Shown: piece by piece, positions 25,474 to 34,328 of the stretch | Position numbering within the stretch: the stretch's first letter is position 1 | Layout of the letters: each line of letters begins with the position of its first letter | DNA from: Subtercola endophyticus | Lineage (GTDB): Bacteria; Actinomycetota; Actinomycetes; Actinomycetales; Microbacteriaceae | Direction: 5' to 3' | DNA: 64,000 bases | Assembly (NCBI RefSeq): GCF_021044565.1 | Contig: NZ_CP087997.1 | Span: 1,364,001 to 1,428,000 of the forward strand | Notes under the pieces: model-generated | Seen by the model: only the letters and a program-made list of their open reading frames with translations | The model's database searches: none | Told to the model about the DNA's origin: nothing | Program-made: the position numbers and the translations under genes

Positions 25474-25767
25474 ATGAACATCCAGCGTCAAGGCCGATGG
25501 TTGTACGGCGCTGCAACCTATTTGCCCGTCGATATCGTCAGCCTGAACTACGACTTCTGGTACGAACTCGCCAAAGCTGACCATCAATTGGAGCCTGACG
25601 AGCATCCGACGCCTCTCAACGCGGAGGGCGTTCTTTACTACTACCGCTATCGCCAGGCGGCTAAACCCTCGGCTTCAGTGTGCCCTGATTCCATCGGTTA
25701 CACCGAAATTGAGGATGCGATGAAGGCAGCAGAAGAACGATCACCGTCACCGATCCAGTGGGACTGA
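25474..25767 (+). CDS. hypothetical protein, 97 residues
   Basis: The ATG at 25474 is preceded by AGGAAGG about 9 nt upstream, which is why it is preferred to the GTG at 25465. The product starts MNIQRQGRWLYGAATY and is rich in aromatic residues (YYYRYR), soluble and slightly acidic. No domain is recognised. Its good ribosome site argues for a real gene, but it stands alone among relics. Confidence 0.55.
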   Translation: MNIQRQGRWLYGAATYLPVDIVSLNYDFWYELAKADHQLEPDEHPTPLNAEGVLYYYRYRQAAKPSASVCPDSIGYTEIEDAMKAAEERSPSPIQWD

Positions 25768-25884
25768 CAGCCCACCACTGGCTAAACTCTGGCCAGCCGT
25801 GCGCGAGTTCCCAGGACTTCGTCGTGGGAAGACATAAGGCCAATGCGCCGTCTCGAAGAGGAGGCAATGGATACCCATGAAGCA

Positions 25885-25932
25885 AGAAACGGATAGTCAG
25901 CTTCACCAGTAATGAGTTGAGCCACCGACATG
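25885..25932 (+). repeat. short relic of the cassette 5' flank, copy C
   Basis: AAACGGATA..CAGCTTC.CCA..AAT.AG.TG here matches 25031-25070 (by eye about 33 of 45 positions). The minus-strand translation of copies A, B and C shares an S-[IV]-x-Q-L-I-x-G-[ED] pattern. The rest of 25768-25980 holds nothing else recognisable. Confidence 0.5.
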
Positions 25933-25980
25933 CTGGAACTTCCCGACTCTGGTGTACTCGCACCGTGACAGAGCACTCTC

Positions 25981-26190
25981 ATGTTCACGACGGTTGAGCA
26001 CCTCGGCTCCGACGACCCCCGCAGTGCCTCTCCCGTCAGCAACCCGCTGTTCCGGCGGGTGTGGTCGGAGCACTCCGCCCGCCTGCTCGCCAGCGGGACG
26101 GCGTGGATCAGTATCGACGGCAGCGAGATGGTGGGGGCACCTTGGCAGGTGCCCGCCCACCACCTCGTTGCAAGCGTCACTGTTGTATGA
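25981..26190 (+). pseudogene. fragment of an MmyB-like (MLTR ligand-domain) regulator
   Basis: The open stretch encodes PLFRRVWSEHSARLLASGTA and ISIDGSEMVGAPWQVP. This corresponds to the C-terminal part of the complete regulator at 27452 (PVFRRMWAEHDARPLTEGTT, ISIEGSEMVEYPFQIL). There is no DNA-binding domain before it, and the final strand and end (the AFWPV region) are missing. It is a remnant left next to the hydrolase gene, whose 3' end it overlaps by 14 nt. Confidence 0.7.
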
Positions 26191-27013
26191 ACGCCAGCAA
26201 GTCCGGGTTGATGACGTCGGCGTGGATCGTGAGCATTCCGTGGGGGTAGCCCTCGTAGATCTTGAGCGTCGAATTCGCGAGCAGCTCGTGCTGCTTCAGG
26301 GAGGCATCTTTGTAGGGGACAACCTGGTCGTCGTCACCCTGCGTGACCAGAACCGGAACGGAGATTGCTTTGAGATCGTCTGTCTGGTCGGTTTCAGAGA
26401 ACGCGGCGATGCCGAGGTAGTGCGCCTGCGCGCTGCCGGTCATGCCCTGGCGCCACCAGTTCTGGATCACCGGCTCTGACACCTTGGCCCCCTCGCGGTT
26501 GAAGCCATAGAACGGCCCGGATGCGACGGCCTGGTAGAACTCGGCCCGGTTCGCGGCAAGAGCGCTCCGGAAGTCGTCGAACACAGAAATCGGCGTTCCT
26601 TCGGGGTTGTCTTCGGTCTGCACCATCAGCGGCGGCACCGACGACACCAGGATCGCCTTCGCGACGCGGCCCTGCGGCTCACCGTACTGGGCGACGTACC
26701 GCGCGACCTGGCCACCGCCGGTGGAATGACCGATGTGGATGGCGTTCCGGAGGTCGAGGTGCTCGACGACGGCATTCGCGTCGCTGGCGTAGTGGTCCAT
26801 GTCGTGGCCGGTGCCGACCTGCGACGAACGCCCGTGGCCGCGACGGTCGCTGGCGATGACCCGGTAGCCCTTTTCGAGAAAGTAGAGCATCTGGGCATCC
26901 CAGTCGTCGGCAGACAGCGGCCAGCCGTGGTGGAACATGATGGGCTGCGCGTCGGGGCTGCCCCAGTCCTTGTAGTAGATCTCCACGCCATCTTCTGTGG
27001 TCACAAAAGCCAT
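26177..27013 (-). CDS. alpha/beta hydrolase, non-haem chloroperoxidase type
   Basis: This 278-residue protein has oxyanion-region FHHGWPLSADDW (about 28-39), nucleophile elbow GHSTGGG (Ser near 96), Asp in GDDDQVVPY and the terminal His in EGYPHGMLT. The layout fits cofactor-free haloperoxidase/esterase enzymes of the arylesterase group; the true substrate is unknown. The gene is divergent from the MmyB-like regulator at 27452 across 438 bp, so that regulator may control it, as often seen for this pairing. Confidence 0.88.
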   Translation of the reverse strand: MAFVTTEDGVEIYYKDWGSPDAQPIMFHHGWPLSADDWDAQMLYFLEKGYRVIASDRRGHGRSSQVGTGHDMDHYASDANAVVEHLDLRNAIHIGHSTGGGQVARYVAQYGEPQGRVAKAILVSSVPPLMVQTEDNPEGTPISVFDDFRSALAANRAEFYQAVASGPFYGFNREGAKVSEPVIQNWWRQGMTGSAQAHYLGIAAFSETDQTDDLKAISVPVLVTQGDDDQVVPYKDASLKQHELLANSTLKIYEGYPHGMLTIHADVINPDLLAFIQQ

Positions 27014-27451
27014 GATCGAACCTCCCGTTGATGTCGAACCAGGGCTTCCCTCGGGACGACGGATTTGGCACTACCGCTCCTCGATGAGCCGAAGAGTGAC
27101 TCAAATCTAGATCCAAGACAAGCACTACGGTTCCGACATCTGCCGAGGATCGGCCAACCGAAATTGCTACGCCCGGACGCGACAGCGAAAACCCCCGACC
27201 ACTCAGATCATGGTGGCAGCACTTGTCGAAGATGGCCGGCAGCTCCGAAGAAGCTCCTTCGAGAGAGAAGGACCATCCGCTGATTTCTTGACTGGCCCTC
27301 CCCGGGTCACTCTGCTGACGACCCCGAGAGACGATCGGGCTGCCCCCACGCCGCACGTAGGGTAACTTAAGCGGGTGTTCCACTTTCCAGCTCGAAACGC
27401 GACTCCTGTGACCAGCCGACGCGGTGGTTCGCGACGCGGCTGGCCTGCCCC
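27014..27451. other. 438-bp divergent intergenic region, no gene seen
   Basis: No coding stretch with a recognisable product is seen on either strand. It separates the starts of the hydrolase (minus) and the MmyB-like regulator (plus), so it must contain both promoters. I see no long perfect palindrome that would mark an operator. Confidence 0.4.
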
Positions 27452-28306
27452 TTGAGCGGCCGTTCAGCCGTACTCGCTGACTTCCTTCGCAGCCGGCGCG
27501 CACGACTGGATCCAGTCGAGTTCGGACTTCCGAAGTGCAATAGGCGCGTGCCGGGTTTGCGACGGGAAGAACTCGCTAATCTCGCCGGCATCAGTCGGGA
27601 TTATTACACCCGACTAGAGCAGGGCCAGGCGCACCAGATGTCCGACCAGGTGCTGAAGAGTCTTGCCGGCGCACTGAGGCTCGACGACTACGAGCGCACC
27701 TATCTCGCAAGAATCGCGCACACCGGTTCAACACCGACGCCCCGTGCGAAGGAACCGACGCCCATCAGCGATCAGGTCTTGACGCTGCTGAAGAACTGGT
27801 CGCACGTTCCGGCCTATGTCTTCGACAGTAATCAAGACGTGATCGCCATCAACGAGATGGCCGACATTCTGAACCCGGGTTACAGGATGTACGGCGACAA
27901 CATCATTCTTGGTGCCTTTGCCGTTTTGCGAGACTTCCCCGAGGTCGAGAACTACACCCAAACCGCGAGAATCACGGTAGCTGCTCTGCGATTCCACAGC
28001 GATCCGGAAAATCCTCGGCTGCGAGAGATCGTGGGTGAGCTCTCCGTAAGCAGCCCGGTGTTCCGGCGAATGTGGGCCGAACACGATGCCCGCCCCCTCA
28101 CCGAAGGAACGACCATGATCAGCATCGAGGGAAGCGAGATGGTCGAGTATCCCTTTCAGATCCTCGAGGTACCAGGGGGGTTCTTTATGGCATTCTGGCC
28201 CGTGACGGACGGAACGCGCGCATTCGATTTATTGGCGCACCTCCGCGAAACCAAGATGACCGGCCGACCGATCCGCGGATCATTGCGAGGTTGGCCGGCC
28301 GGCTGA
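27452..28306 (+). CDS. XRE-type regulator with MmyB-like ligand-binding domain
   Basis: This 284-residue protein has a helix-turn-helix (about 30-75: GLRREELANLAGISRDYYTRLEQGQ) and an MLTR ligand-binding domain (about 105-265) with VPAYVFDSNQDVIAINEMA, VFRRMWAEHD and GSEMVEYPFQIL. Such proteins bind a fatty-acid-like ligand and often regulate a divergent short-chain dehydrogenase or hydrolase. The start is taken as TTG at 27452 because the expected N-terminus (SGRSAVLADFLRSRR) begins there. The divergent hydrolase is the likely target. Confidence 0.88.
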   Translation: MSGRSAVLADFLRSRRARLDPVEFGLPKCNRRVPGLRREELANLAGISRDYYTRLEQGQAHQMSDQVLKSLAGALRLDDYERTYLARIAHTGSTPTPRAKEPTPISDQVLTLLKNWSHVPAYVFDSNQDVIAINEMADILNPGYRMYGDNIILGAFAVLRDFPEVENYTQTARITVAALRFHSDPENPRLREIVGELSVSSPVFRRMWAEHDARPLTEGTTMISIEGSEMVEYPFQILEVPGGFFMAFWPVTDGTRAFDLLAHLRETKMTGRPIRGSLRGWPAG

Positions 28307-28360
28307 GCCTCAGCGACGATTGAGCCTCATCGCCGGTTCAGCCTGAGCGCCGATTCAGCT

Positions 28361-29572
28361 TCAGCGCAGTGGCGTGATGCCCTGCGTGCTTCGGGGGAAG
28401 GTCGCGAGCACGCTCTCGGGAATGTTGAGGTGCGCCGCGGCCAGCGCGGGTGGCACGTGAGCGAGCCAGTTCGCGAGGGAGACCTCTTCGTAGTGGTCGC
28501 TTCTGAAGGTCTCGAGAAAGACGAGGGTGTCGTCGCCGGTGTTCTCGATGTAGTGCCCGAGGTTGCGTTTCACGACCCCGACGTCGCCGGCTCGAAAGTC
28601 GGTGGTGTTCGCGTGCGGGCCGGTGTTGAACACGGTCATCCGCCCCTGTCCCTTCAGCCAGTACTGCCATTCGTCGGCGTTGGGGTGCCAGTGCAGCTCG
28701 CGCATCGATCCGGGCTCGATCGTGACGAGGCCCGCGGCGATCGTCTTGGAAAGTGGAAAGTTGCTGCTGTCGGCGAGCTGGATCTTGCCGCCGCTGTTCT
28801 GGTAGGTCGGTTCCGTTCGCGAGAGGCGGAAGATCACCGCTTCAGTGTCGGGTTGCGCGCCGGCAGCAGTGCGGTCGGCCTCAAGATCGCCCGGGACCTC
28901 GCCCGGGAAGATCCACAGATTGTGCAGCGGGATGTCGCGGAAGACCTCCTGCGCAACGCCGAAGTTCTTGGCGAGCACCTCGGGTGGCGTGTGCGCGAAC
29001 CAGTCGGTGAGCAGGAGCGTGTTGCTCTCGCTCTGTGCGCCGTCGTCGAACGCGAGCACGAATTCGGCGCCGTCAGGGCCGAGGCCCTGCAGGGAGTGTG
29101 GGAGTCCGGGCGGGAAGTACCAGAGGTCACCCTCCTGAACGTCGTCGACGCTCGGCATCCCGTCGCGGCTCAGGGTGGTGATGCGGCAGTTGCCGCGCGT
29201 CATGATCGCCCACTCGGCGGTCTGGTGCCAGTGCAGCTCGCGGATTCCGCCGGCTTCGAGGTACATGTTCACCCCCGCGATCTCCTCCGAGATCGCGAAG
29301 TCGGCCTGGGTGAGTTCGCGGGCCCACCCTCCACGCTGCACCCGCCGCGGCGAGATGTTGAACGATGACCAGAAGAACTGCTGGGTCGAGATGTCGGTGG
29401 CGGGGGCATCCATCTGGTTCGGGAACTGGGACTCGATGACCGGGTTCTGCGGGCCGGTCATCACTGTCGCCTCCGGGTCGTCGACGGTGTTGACCTCGCC
29501 CTCCTGGGGCAGGTCGGGATCGCCGAAGACGGGGGTTTCGTGATGGGCTGCAGCGCCGTCGAGGGGTGTCAT
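28361..29572 (-). CDS. bicupin oxalate decarboxylase
   Basis: From the ATG at 29572 (AAGGAG 5-10 nt before it) this is a 403-residue protein with two cupin domains. Each has its Mn ligands: RELHWHQTAEW plus GLPHSLQ in the first, and RELHWHPNADEW plus LGHYIEN in the second. Such enzymes convert oxalate to formate and CO2. The lid region between the domains contains SDxxxL-like sequence, but I cannot verify the catalytic Glu. No signal peptide is evident. The PucR-type regulator is divergent from it. Confidence 0.9.
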   Translation of the reverse strand: MTPLDGAAAHHETPVFGDPDLPQEGEVNTVDDPEATVMTGPQNPVIESQFPNQMDAPATDISTQQFFWSSFNISPRRVQRGGWARELTQADFAISEEIAGVNMYLEAGGIRELHWHQTAEWAIMTRGNCRITTLSRDGMPSVDDVQEGDLWYFPPGLPHSLQGLGPDGAEFVLAFDDGAQSESNTLLLTDWFAHTPPEVLAKNFGVAQEVFRDIPLHNLWIFPGEVPGDLEADRTAAGAQPDTEAVIFRLSRTEPTYQNSGGKIQLADSSNFPLSKTIAAGLVTIEPGSMRELHWHPNADEWQYWLKGQGRMTVFNTGPHANTTDFRAGDVGVVKRNLGHYIENTGDDTLVFLETFRSDHYEEVSLANWLAHVPPALAAAHLNIPESVLATFPRSTQGITPLR

Positions 29573-29746
29573 CGTTCTCCTTGGGTTCGTTCCCGCTTTT
29601 ATCACCAGACGTTAGAGCAGCGATGAGCGTGCGCGACAGCGACTATTGACGACATCGTTTGCGACGAACAGTCGGACGCAGCGATGGTGCGGGTATGCAT
29701 GAGAGGGCCACGCAATCGCCCGCGACCCAGACATATCGTGAGGGTC

Positions 29747-30940
29747 ATGATGAACATCCAGGAAATCGTCGATGAGCTCGCAGTAGCACTCGACCGGTCG
29801 GTCGTCATCAATGACCTCGACCATCGGCCGATCGCCGCCAGCGCTCAGGGCGACGCCATCGATGCGATTCGTGCGGCCACTCTGCTGCAACGGCGAACGC
29901 CACCGGCGGCGCGAGCGCTCGTCGAACAGCTGAAGATTGCCCAGGCACGTCAGCCGGTTCAGGTGGACATGAGCGAGCTCCAGGCGCTTGATCGGCTCTC
30001 GATCCCCATCCGCGACGACGGCGGGCCACTCGGCATCATGTGGTTGATCACCGGCGGCCTTCCTCCACTCACCCCTGCGCATTACAGCGCGATCGATGCG
30101 GCGGTGCTGCTGGTGCGGGACGAACTCTCACACCAGATTCCTTTGGAAGACAGCACCGCACGAATATCGGTGATCGCACGCCTGCTCGCTGTCGACGGCG
30201 CAATCGCTCGGCGTGCGTTCAGCGACGCCGTCTCCAATCTGTGGCTGGAGCGCGGAAGCGGCACTCTCGTCGTTGCGGTCGCTCTCGGTTCCAAGGTGGG
30301 CGCCATCGAACGGGTGGCCTTCGGCCGCCAACTCGATGCGCGCCGAACACAGGGCATCTTCTATCTGGGCGAACGCGGCACGACACAGCTGTTCATCGTT
30401 CGGGCGGCGGAGTCAGCTCCGGTCATCGAGCAGATCCAGAACGAGGCAGCGGATCGTTCTCTTCCTCTCCGTGCAATCGGCACGGCCCGACTGGATCGCT
30501 ACGCGGAAGACATCCGCACCACGGTCGACCACGCCGTGACCGCAGCCCATACGGTATTGCAACTCCCCCACCTCACAGGAGTGGCCGACATCAGTGAGTT
30601 AGGCACCTGGTTGATGCTCTCCTCGATCGCCGAGGACACGGCCCAGATCGCCCTGTTCTCCCCCGCCGCCTATGCGTTGTGCGTCGACGGCGACGCCGTG
30701 CAACGATCGACCATCGAAACGTATCTCGACGTGCGTTCGCAGGTGAAGGAAGCCTGTCAGCTTCTGCACATCCACCGCACCACCCTTTATTACCGCCTCG
30801 AGAACATGCCACCCATCGTGAAGCTCGCACTCGACGACGGCGTGGCACGGAGTACCCTGCACCTCTGCTTGAAACTCATCCGATTCTGGGAGACGAAAGC
30901 ACAAGTATCCCGCCAGGAACACAGTTCGCTCAGGGAGTAG
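29747..30940 (+). CDS. PucR/CdaR-type transcriptional regulator
   Basis: From the ATG at 29747 this 397-residue protein has an N-terminal sensory region (about 1-135, GAF-like), a middle GGDEF-like CdaR region and the C-terminal PucR helix-turn-helix YLDVRSQVKEACQLLHIHRTTLYYRLENM (near 345-375; read in two parts). This class responds to small organic acids or purine breakdown products. Its divergent placement beside oxalate decarboxylase suggests it senses oxalate or a related acid. The 3' end overlaps the convergent MLTR gene by 11 nt. Confidence 0.85.
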   Translation: MMNIQEIVDELAVALDRSVVINDLDHRPIAASAQGDAIDAIRAATLLQRRTPPAARALVEQLKIAQARQPVQVDMSELQALDRLSIPIRDDGGPLGIMWLITGGLPPLTPAHYSAIDAAVLLVRDELSHQIPLEDSTARISVIARLLAVDGAIARRAFSDAVSNLWLERGSGTLVVAVALGSKVGAIERVAFGRQLDARRTQGIFYLGERGTTQLFIVRAAESAPVIEQIQNEAADRSLPLRAIGTARLDRYAEDIRTTVDHAVTAAHTVLQLPHLTGVADISELGTWLMLSSIAEDTAQIALFSPAAYALCVDGDAVQRSTIETYLDVRSQVKEACQLLHIHRTTLYYRLENMPPIVKLALDDGVARSTLHLCLKLIRFWETKAQVSRQEHSSLRE

Positions 30941-31466
30941 CACCCGAAGCAAGCAGACGAGCGAACGTCGAGGCCGACTCCTCCGTCGCCGGGCCCCACA
31001 CGAGCAACGAATCCTCGTCGTTGCCTGGAACCCGCAGCACCTGATACCTCATCTGGATGGGCCCGACCGAAGTGTCGGTGAAGTCGATCACATCGCTGGA
31101 CTTCGCCGATGTCGAGTCATCTGCCCACGCAGCAGAGAAGTCGATGCTCATCACCGACAGGTCTCCGACGATGCCCCGGAACTGCGCGTCACCCGCGTGC
31201 TGGTTCAGCGACTCCCGGAGAAGTGCGGCCACCTGGTTCGCCGCGGTGTCATACATGTCGCGGCCCCTGTCGATACCTGCGTCGAGAAACGTGAAGCGAG
31301 CCAAGTTGATGCCCTCCGTGAAAGCGGGCGACAGTGCGCGGGCTGCGCCATTCGAGGAAACGACTGTCATGTGGCGGTCGCACAGCAGCGCCGGAACACC
31401 AGACCATGACGAGATCATCGCCTGGATTGCGGAGCGGGATTCAGCGTCGACTTCATCAGCATTCAC
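30930..31466 (-). CDS. stand-alone MmyB-like (MLTR) ligand-binding domain protein
   Basis: This 178-residue protein matches the ligand domain of MmyB-like regulators (VPALLCDRHMTVVSSNGAAR at about 24-43, then QFRGIVGDLSVMS and a closing VLRVPGNDEDSLLVWGP). It has no helix-turn-helix. The ATG at 31466 is 206 bp past the alkylsulfatase stop on the same strand, and no HTH-coding piece lies between. It may be a ligand sink or partner, or a truncated gene that stayed open. Confidence 0.7.
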   Translation of the reverse strand: MNADEVDAESRSAIQAMISSWSGVPALLCDRHMTVVSSNGAARALSPAFTEGINLARFTFLDAGIDRGRDMYDTAANQVAALLRESLNQHAGDAQFRGIVGDLSVMSIDFSAAWADDSTSAKSSDVIDFTDTSVGPIQMRYQVLRVPGNDEDSLLVWGPATEESASTFARLLASGATP

Positions 31467-31530
31467 GTTTCCACGCTAACGCCGAGAATCGACGTCGTCT
31501 TGTCACATCGTCGCAAGATGACTCGACAGC

Positions 31531-31571
31531 GGTCCGATTTAGCCCGAATCGGCCTTTTCTACAATCGGACC
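31531..31571 (-). promoter_or_regulatory. inverted repeat with three CCGATT half-sites
   Basis: GGTCCGATT at 31531-31539 is the exact reverse complement of 31563-31571, and a further AATCGG lies between them at 31547-31552. It sits between the alkylsulfatase stop and the MLTR start. It could be a terminator stem for the former or an operator for the latter. Confidence 0.5.
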
Positions 31572-31672
31572 ACCGCAAAGGGACGAAGTGCGCCGTCATC
31601 GCCCTGGCCCGCGTGGTGGCCTCCGCTATCGAGACGCCGCCGGCATCCGCTCCCCCACCGGCCGCAACGTGG

Positions 31673-33442
31673 TCAGCGATCCGCGAGGGCGATCTTCTCC
31701 TCGCTCCGTGTGTCGAAGTGCGCGAAGAATGCGGCCGCCTCATCGATACCACCGGCGGTGAAGGATGCGGCCCCACCCTCGACAGCCTTGCCGAGCACTG
31801 CAACAGGGTCTAGGAAGACCATGCCGGCGACGACCTGCTTCGGCACCGACACCACGAACGACGCATCCTGAGGAATCGATGTCGTTGCCTCCAAAATGCC
31901 GTTGCGAAGGATAAGTCCGACGTTCTCACCCGTGTCGGCGACGTGCACACCGGCCGAGACGATGCCAGCTGCCTTCTCCGGGTCGACCCGGAACCGAAGG
32001 CTCTCGAGGAGGGCCGATCCGGGCATAGCCGCGATCTGATCGGGGGCGTTGATCTGTATCGCGAGTGAGTAGTCGATCGTACCGTCGAGCTCCCGCGCAG
32101 CCGTGAGGTAGAAGTTGCGCCAGTTCGAATTCGGCGTGCCATACCCGAGGGTACGGAGAGCGCTCGCCTTGAGAAGCCGCGCAGGCTGGTCGGTGGGGTC
32201 GGTGCGCACGAGGTGGCTAATCAGCTCTGCCGCCCACTGATGGTCGCCCGCGTCGGCCGCGGCCTGAGCGGCCTCTTGTACCGCCTCGCGGCCTCCGATG
32301 AGGTCGATGTAGTGCTGAGAGGACACGCGGATGTTCAGCGGAGCGAGGGTGGTGGGATCGGCGTTGAACCAGCCGAGCTCCCCGAAATAGATCTGCCGCA
32401 CCGAGTGCGGCACACCACCGTAGAAGTCGCCAAGCCACTCGCTGCTCGAGAGCGTTTCAGGCAGCACGACTTTCTCTACCAGGTCGTCGGGCAGGAAGCC
32501 CTTGTTGATGTGGCGAAGGGTCTGGTCGTAAACGTAGGAGATCGCATCGCGGTAGTCGGTGAGCACCTTCGCGACCTCGGTACGACCGGCAAGAGGGCGG
32601 CCGTGAGAGGGCACCATGAAGTCGGCCGGGAGGGGCCGGAGGTTCTTGTCGATCGACTTGAACCAGGCCTGGGGATCGCGGTAACGACTGCCGCGGATGG
32701 AGTGCAGGTTCGGGAACGATTCGCCTTGAATGACCTCGGCCGACTGCAACACTCCCAGATCGGGGAACCACGTCACGATCTCGTCGATCGCTTCCGACGG
32801 CGCCCAGAAGATCTCCATCCGAACGCCGGCGACGGTCAGCTCGAGACGGTCGTCGACGAGGGTGTTCGGGGTGACCAGTGACATCGTCTCCATGATGAAG
32901 TCCGGACCCAGACCGCCGTTCACGCGCCCTTCGGCGCCGACTTCGAGGAGGCTGCCGAGGGAGTAGTCGGCGCGTACGGCGATGATGGGGCCGTCTCCAG
33001 AGATGGAGTTGGCGATGATGTTCGCCATGAAGTCGCGGTGTGCAATGACGAGCACTTCGCCGGAGTCGGCCTGTTCCTGGGTGATGAACGCCTTCACGCC
33101 GGCATTGTGGTCGGTGTGCCAATGCGAGTACAAGATCGCTTTGATCGGCAGATCGCTGATCTTCCGCAACTCGACGAGCTGCCGCTTACCCTTCTCCACA
33201 TCCTCCGGGGGATCGATCAGAATCAGACCGTCATCGCCCACCACCACGGTGAGCGCCGAGAGCGCATAGCCGAAGATCTGGAACACGCCCTTCCCGATGA
33301 TCTCGAACACCCCCGCGTCCATCGTGCGCGAGTGCTCCGTCATCTCTGCCGGAACGGTCTCTGCGAAGTCGGTGAATGCTGTGTTCTCACCCGACGGGGT
33401 GAAGGTCACGCCCTCTGCTGCGCCCAACCAGTACTGGCCCAT
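31673..33442 (-). CDS. alkylsulfatase, metallo-beta-lactamase fold (SdsA1/BDS1-like)
   Basis: This 589-residue protein has a metallo-beta-lactamase domain with the HxHxDH motif in SHWHTDHNAG (His107 to His112) and a later metal-site region (VLQSAEVIQGESFPN). A central dimerisation domain (about 340-450) and a C-terminal SCP2-like sterol-carrier domain follow. These enzymes hydrolyse alkyl sulfates such as dodecyl sulfate, releasing sulfate. No signal peptide is obvious, so it may act in the cytosol, unlike exported SdsA1. The neighbouring stand-alone ligand domain may sense a fatty product. Confidence 0.9.
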   Translation of the reverse strand: MGQYWLGAAEGVTFTPSGENTAFTDFAETVPAEMTEHSRTMDAGVFEIIGKGVFQIFGYALSALTVVVGDDGLILIDPPEDVEKGKRQLVELRKISDLPIKAILYSHWHTDHNAGVKAFITQEQADSGEVLVIAHRDFMANIIANSISGDGPIIAVRADYSLGSLLEVGAEGRVNGGLGPDFIMETMSLVTPNTLVDDRLELTVAGVRMEIFWAPSEAIDEIVTWFPDLGVLQSAEVIQGESFPNLHSIRGSRYRDPQAWFKSIDKNLRPLPADFMVPSHGRPLAGRTEVAKVLTDYRDAISYVYDQTLRHINKGFLPDDLVEKVVLPETLSSSEWLGDFYGGVPHSVRQIYFGELGWFNADPTTLAPLNIRVSSQHYIDLIGGREAVQEAAQAAADAGDHQWAAELISHLVRTDPTDQPARLLKASALRTLGYGTPNSNWRNFYLTAARELDGTIDYSLAIQINAPDQIAAMPGSALLESLRFRVDPEKAAGIVSAGVHVADTGENVGLILRNGILEATTSIPQDASFVVSVPKQVVAGMVFLDPVAVLGKAVEGGAASFTAGGIDEAAAFFAHFDTRSEEKIALADR

Positions 33443-33563
33443 TACTTCCCCGCGTCTCGAGCACCCATTGCCCGTCTCCGCAATCGAACCACGAACGAGC
33501 GTGCTGACGGAAGAGTCAGAATCACCCGATACCCGAGGCGCGTAAGATCACTCCGGTACCTCA

Positions 33564-34328
33564 TCAGCGCGGCGATCCTGATGCTTCTCCCCCCGTGTCG
33601 AGCCATTGCTGGAACGTTTGCACCCCGAGTCTTGTACCGGGAGTGGGAAGCAGGCCGCCGTTCCGCATTGCGGCGCCCATCGCACCCGGCAGGGGCACGC
33701 TCAAGACAGCCGTCTTGCGCCCACGGGCTCTGAGGTAGCGCCGCACCATGTCGGGCATGTTTTCTTCGAGGGGGCCAGCCAGATCCGGGGCGAGACCGAT
33801 GGGCCCATCAGTAGCGATGCGCACGAGTTCTGCAGCGACTTCCGCGGCGGCGATCGGTTGTGAGCGCATGGTAGGTACGAACTGGATTCCGGCTACGGCG
33901 CCGCGATTCACCGTCTGCTCAGCGAACTCGTGGAATTGAGTGGTGCGAAGCAGTGACCATTGGTCGCCCGAGGTCATCACTTTTCGTTCCTGGGCGCCCT
34001 TGCCTGCGTAATAACCGGAGTCCGCGTTCGCTGCTCCGATAATGGAGAGAGCGACATGGTGCGGCACTCCTGCCAGGCGCTCCGCGGCGAGGAGATTGTC
34101 AGTCACCGATTCGAAAAATGCCACAGCGACCTTTGCGGAGAGACTGCCCGTCGAGGTCACGTCTATCAGCGCATCGACACCCTCCAGCCGGCCGGCCACT
34201 CCCCCAGCGGATGTGAGATCCACTCCCCCCGCTCGGCTGAGTTCGACCGTCTGATATCCGGCCGCCTGTGCCGAGCTGAGCACACGTTTGCCGATGGTGC
34301 CGCTTGCTCCGGCGATGGCGATTTTCAC
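33564..34328 (-). CDS. NmrA-like NAD(P)-binding oxidoreductase (atypical SDR)
   Basis: This 254-residue Rossmann-fold protein has the N-terminal dinucleotide motif GASGTIGKR at 7-15 and a central SIIGAANADSGYYAGKGAQE, typical of NmrA/ycaC-like oxidoreductases. The substrate is unknown. It overlaps the DUF4383 gene upstream by 4 nt. The pair is transcribed away from an ECF41 sigma factor gene from a promoter matching that sigma, so it is a likely target operon. ECF41 genes are often next to such oxidoreductases. Confidence 0.87.
   Translation of the reverse strand: MKIAIAGASGTIGKRVLSSAQAAGYQTVELSRAGGVDLTSAGGVAGRLEGVDALIDVTSTGSLSAKVAVAFFESVTDNLLAAERLAGVPHHVALSIIGAANADSGYYAGKGAQERKVMTSGDQWSLLRTTQFHEFAEQTVNRGAVAGIQFVPTMRSQPIAAAEVAAELVRIATDGPIGLAPDLAGPLEENMPDMVRRYLRARGRKTAVLSVPLPGAMGAAMRNGGLLPTPGTRLGVQTFQQWLDTGGEASGSPR

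Noticed and set aside
13083..26176. tRNA gene as integration site for the accessory region
   Set aside because: I saw no cloverleaf-like sequence or tRNA 3' end at either side of the region.
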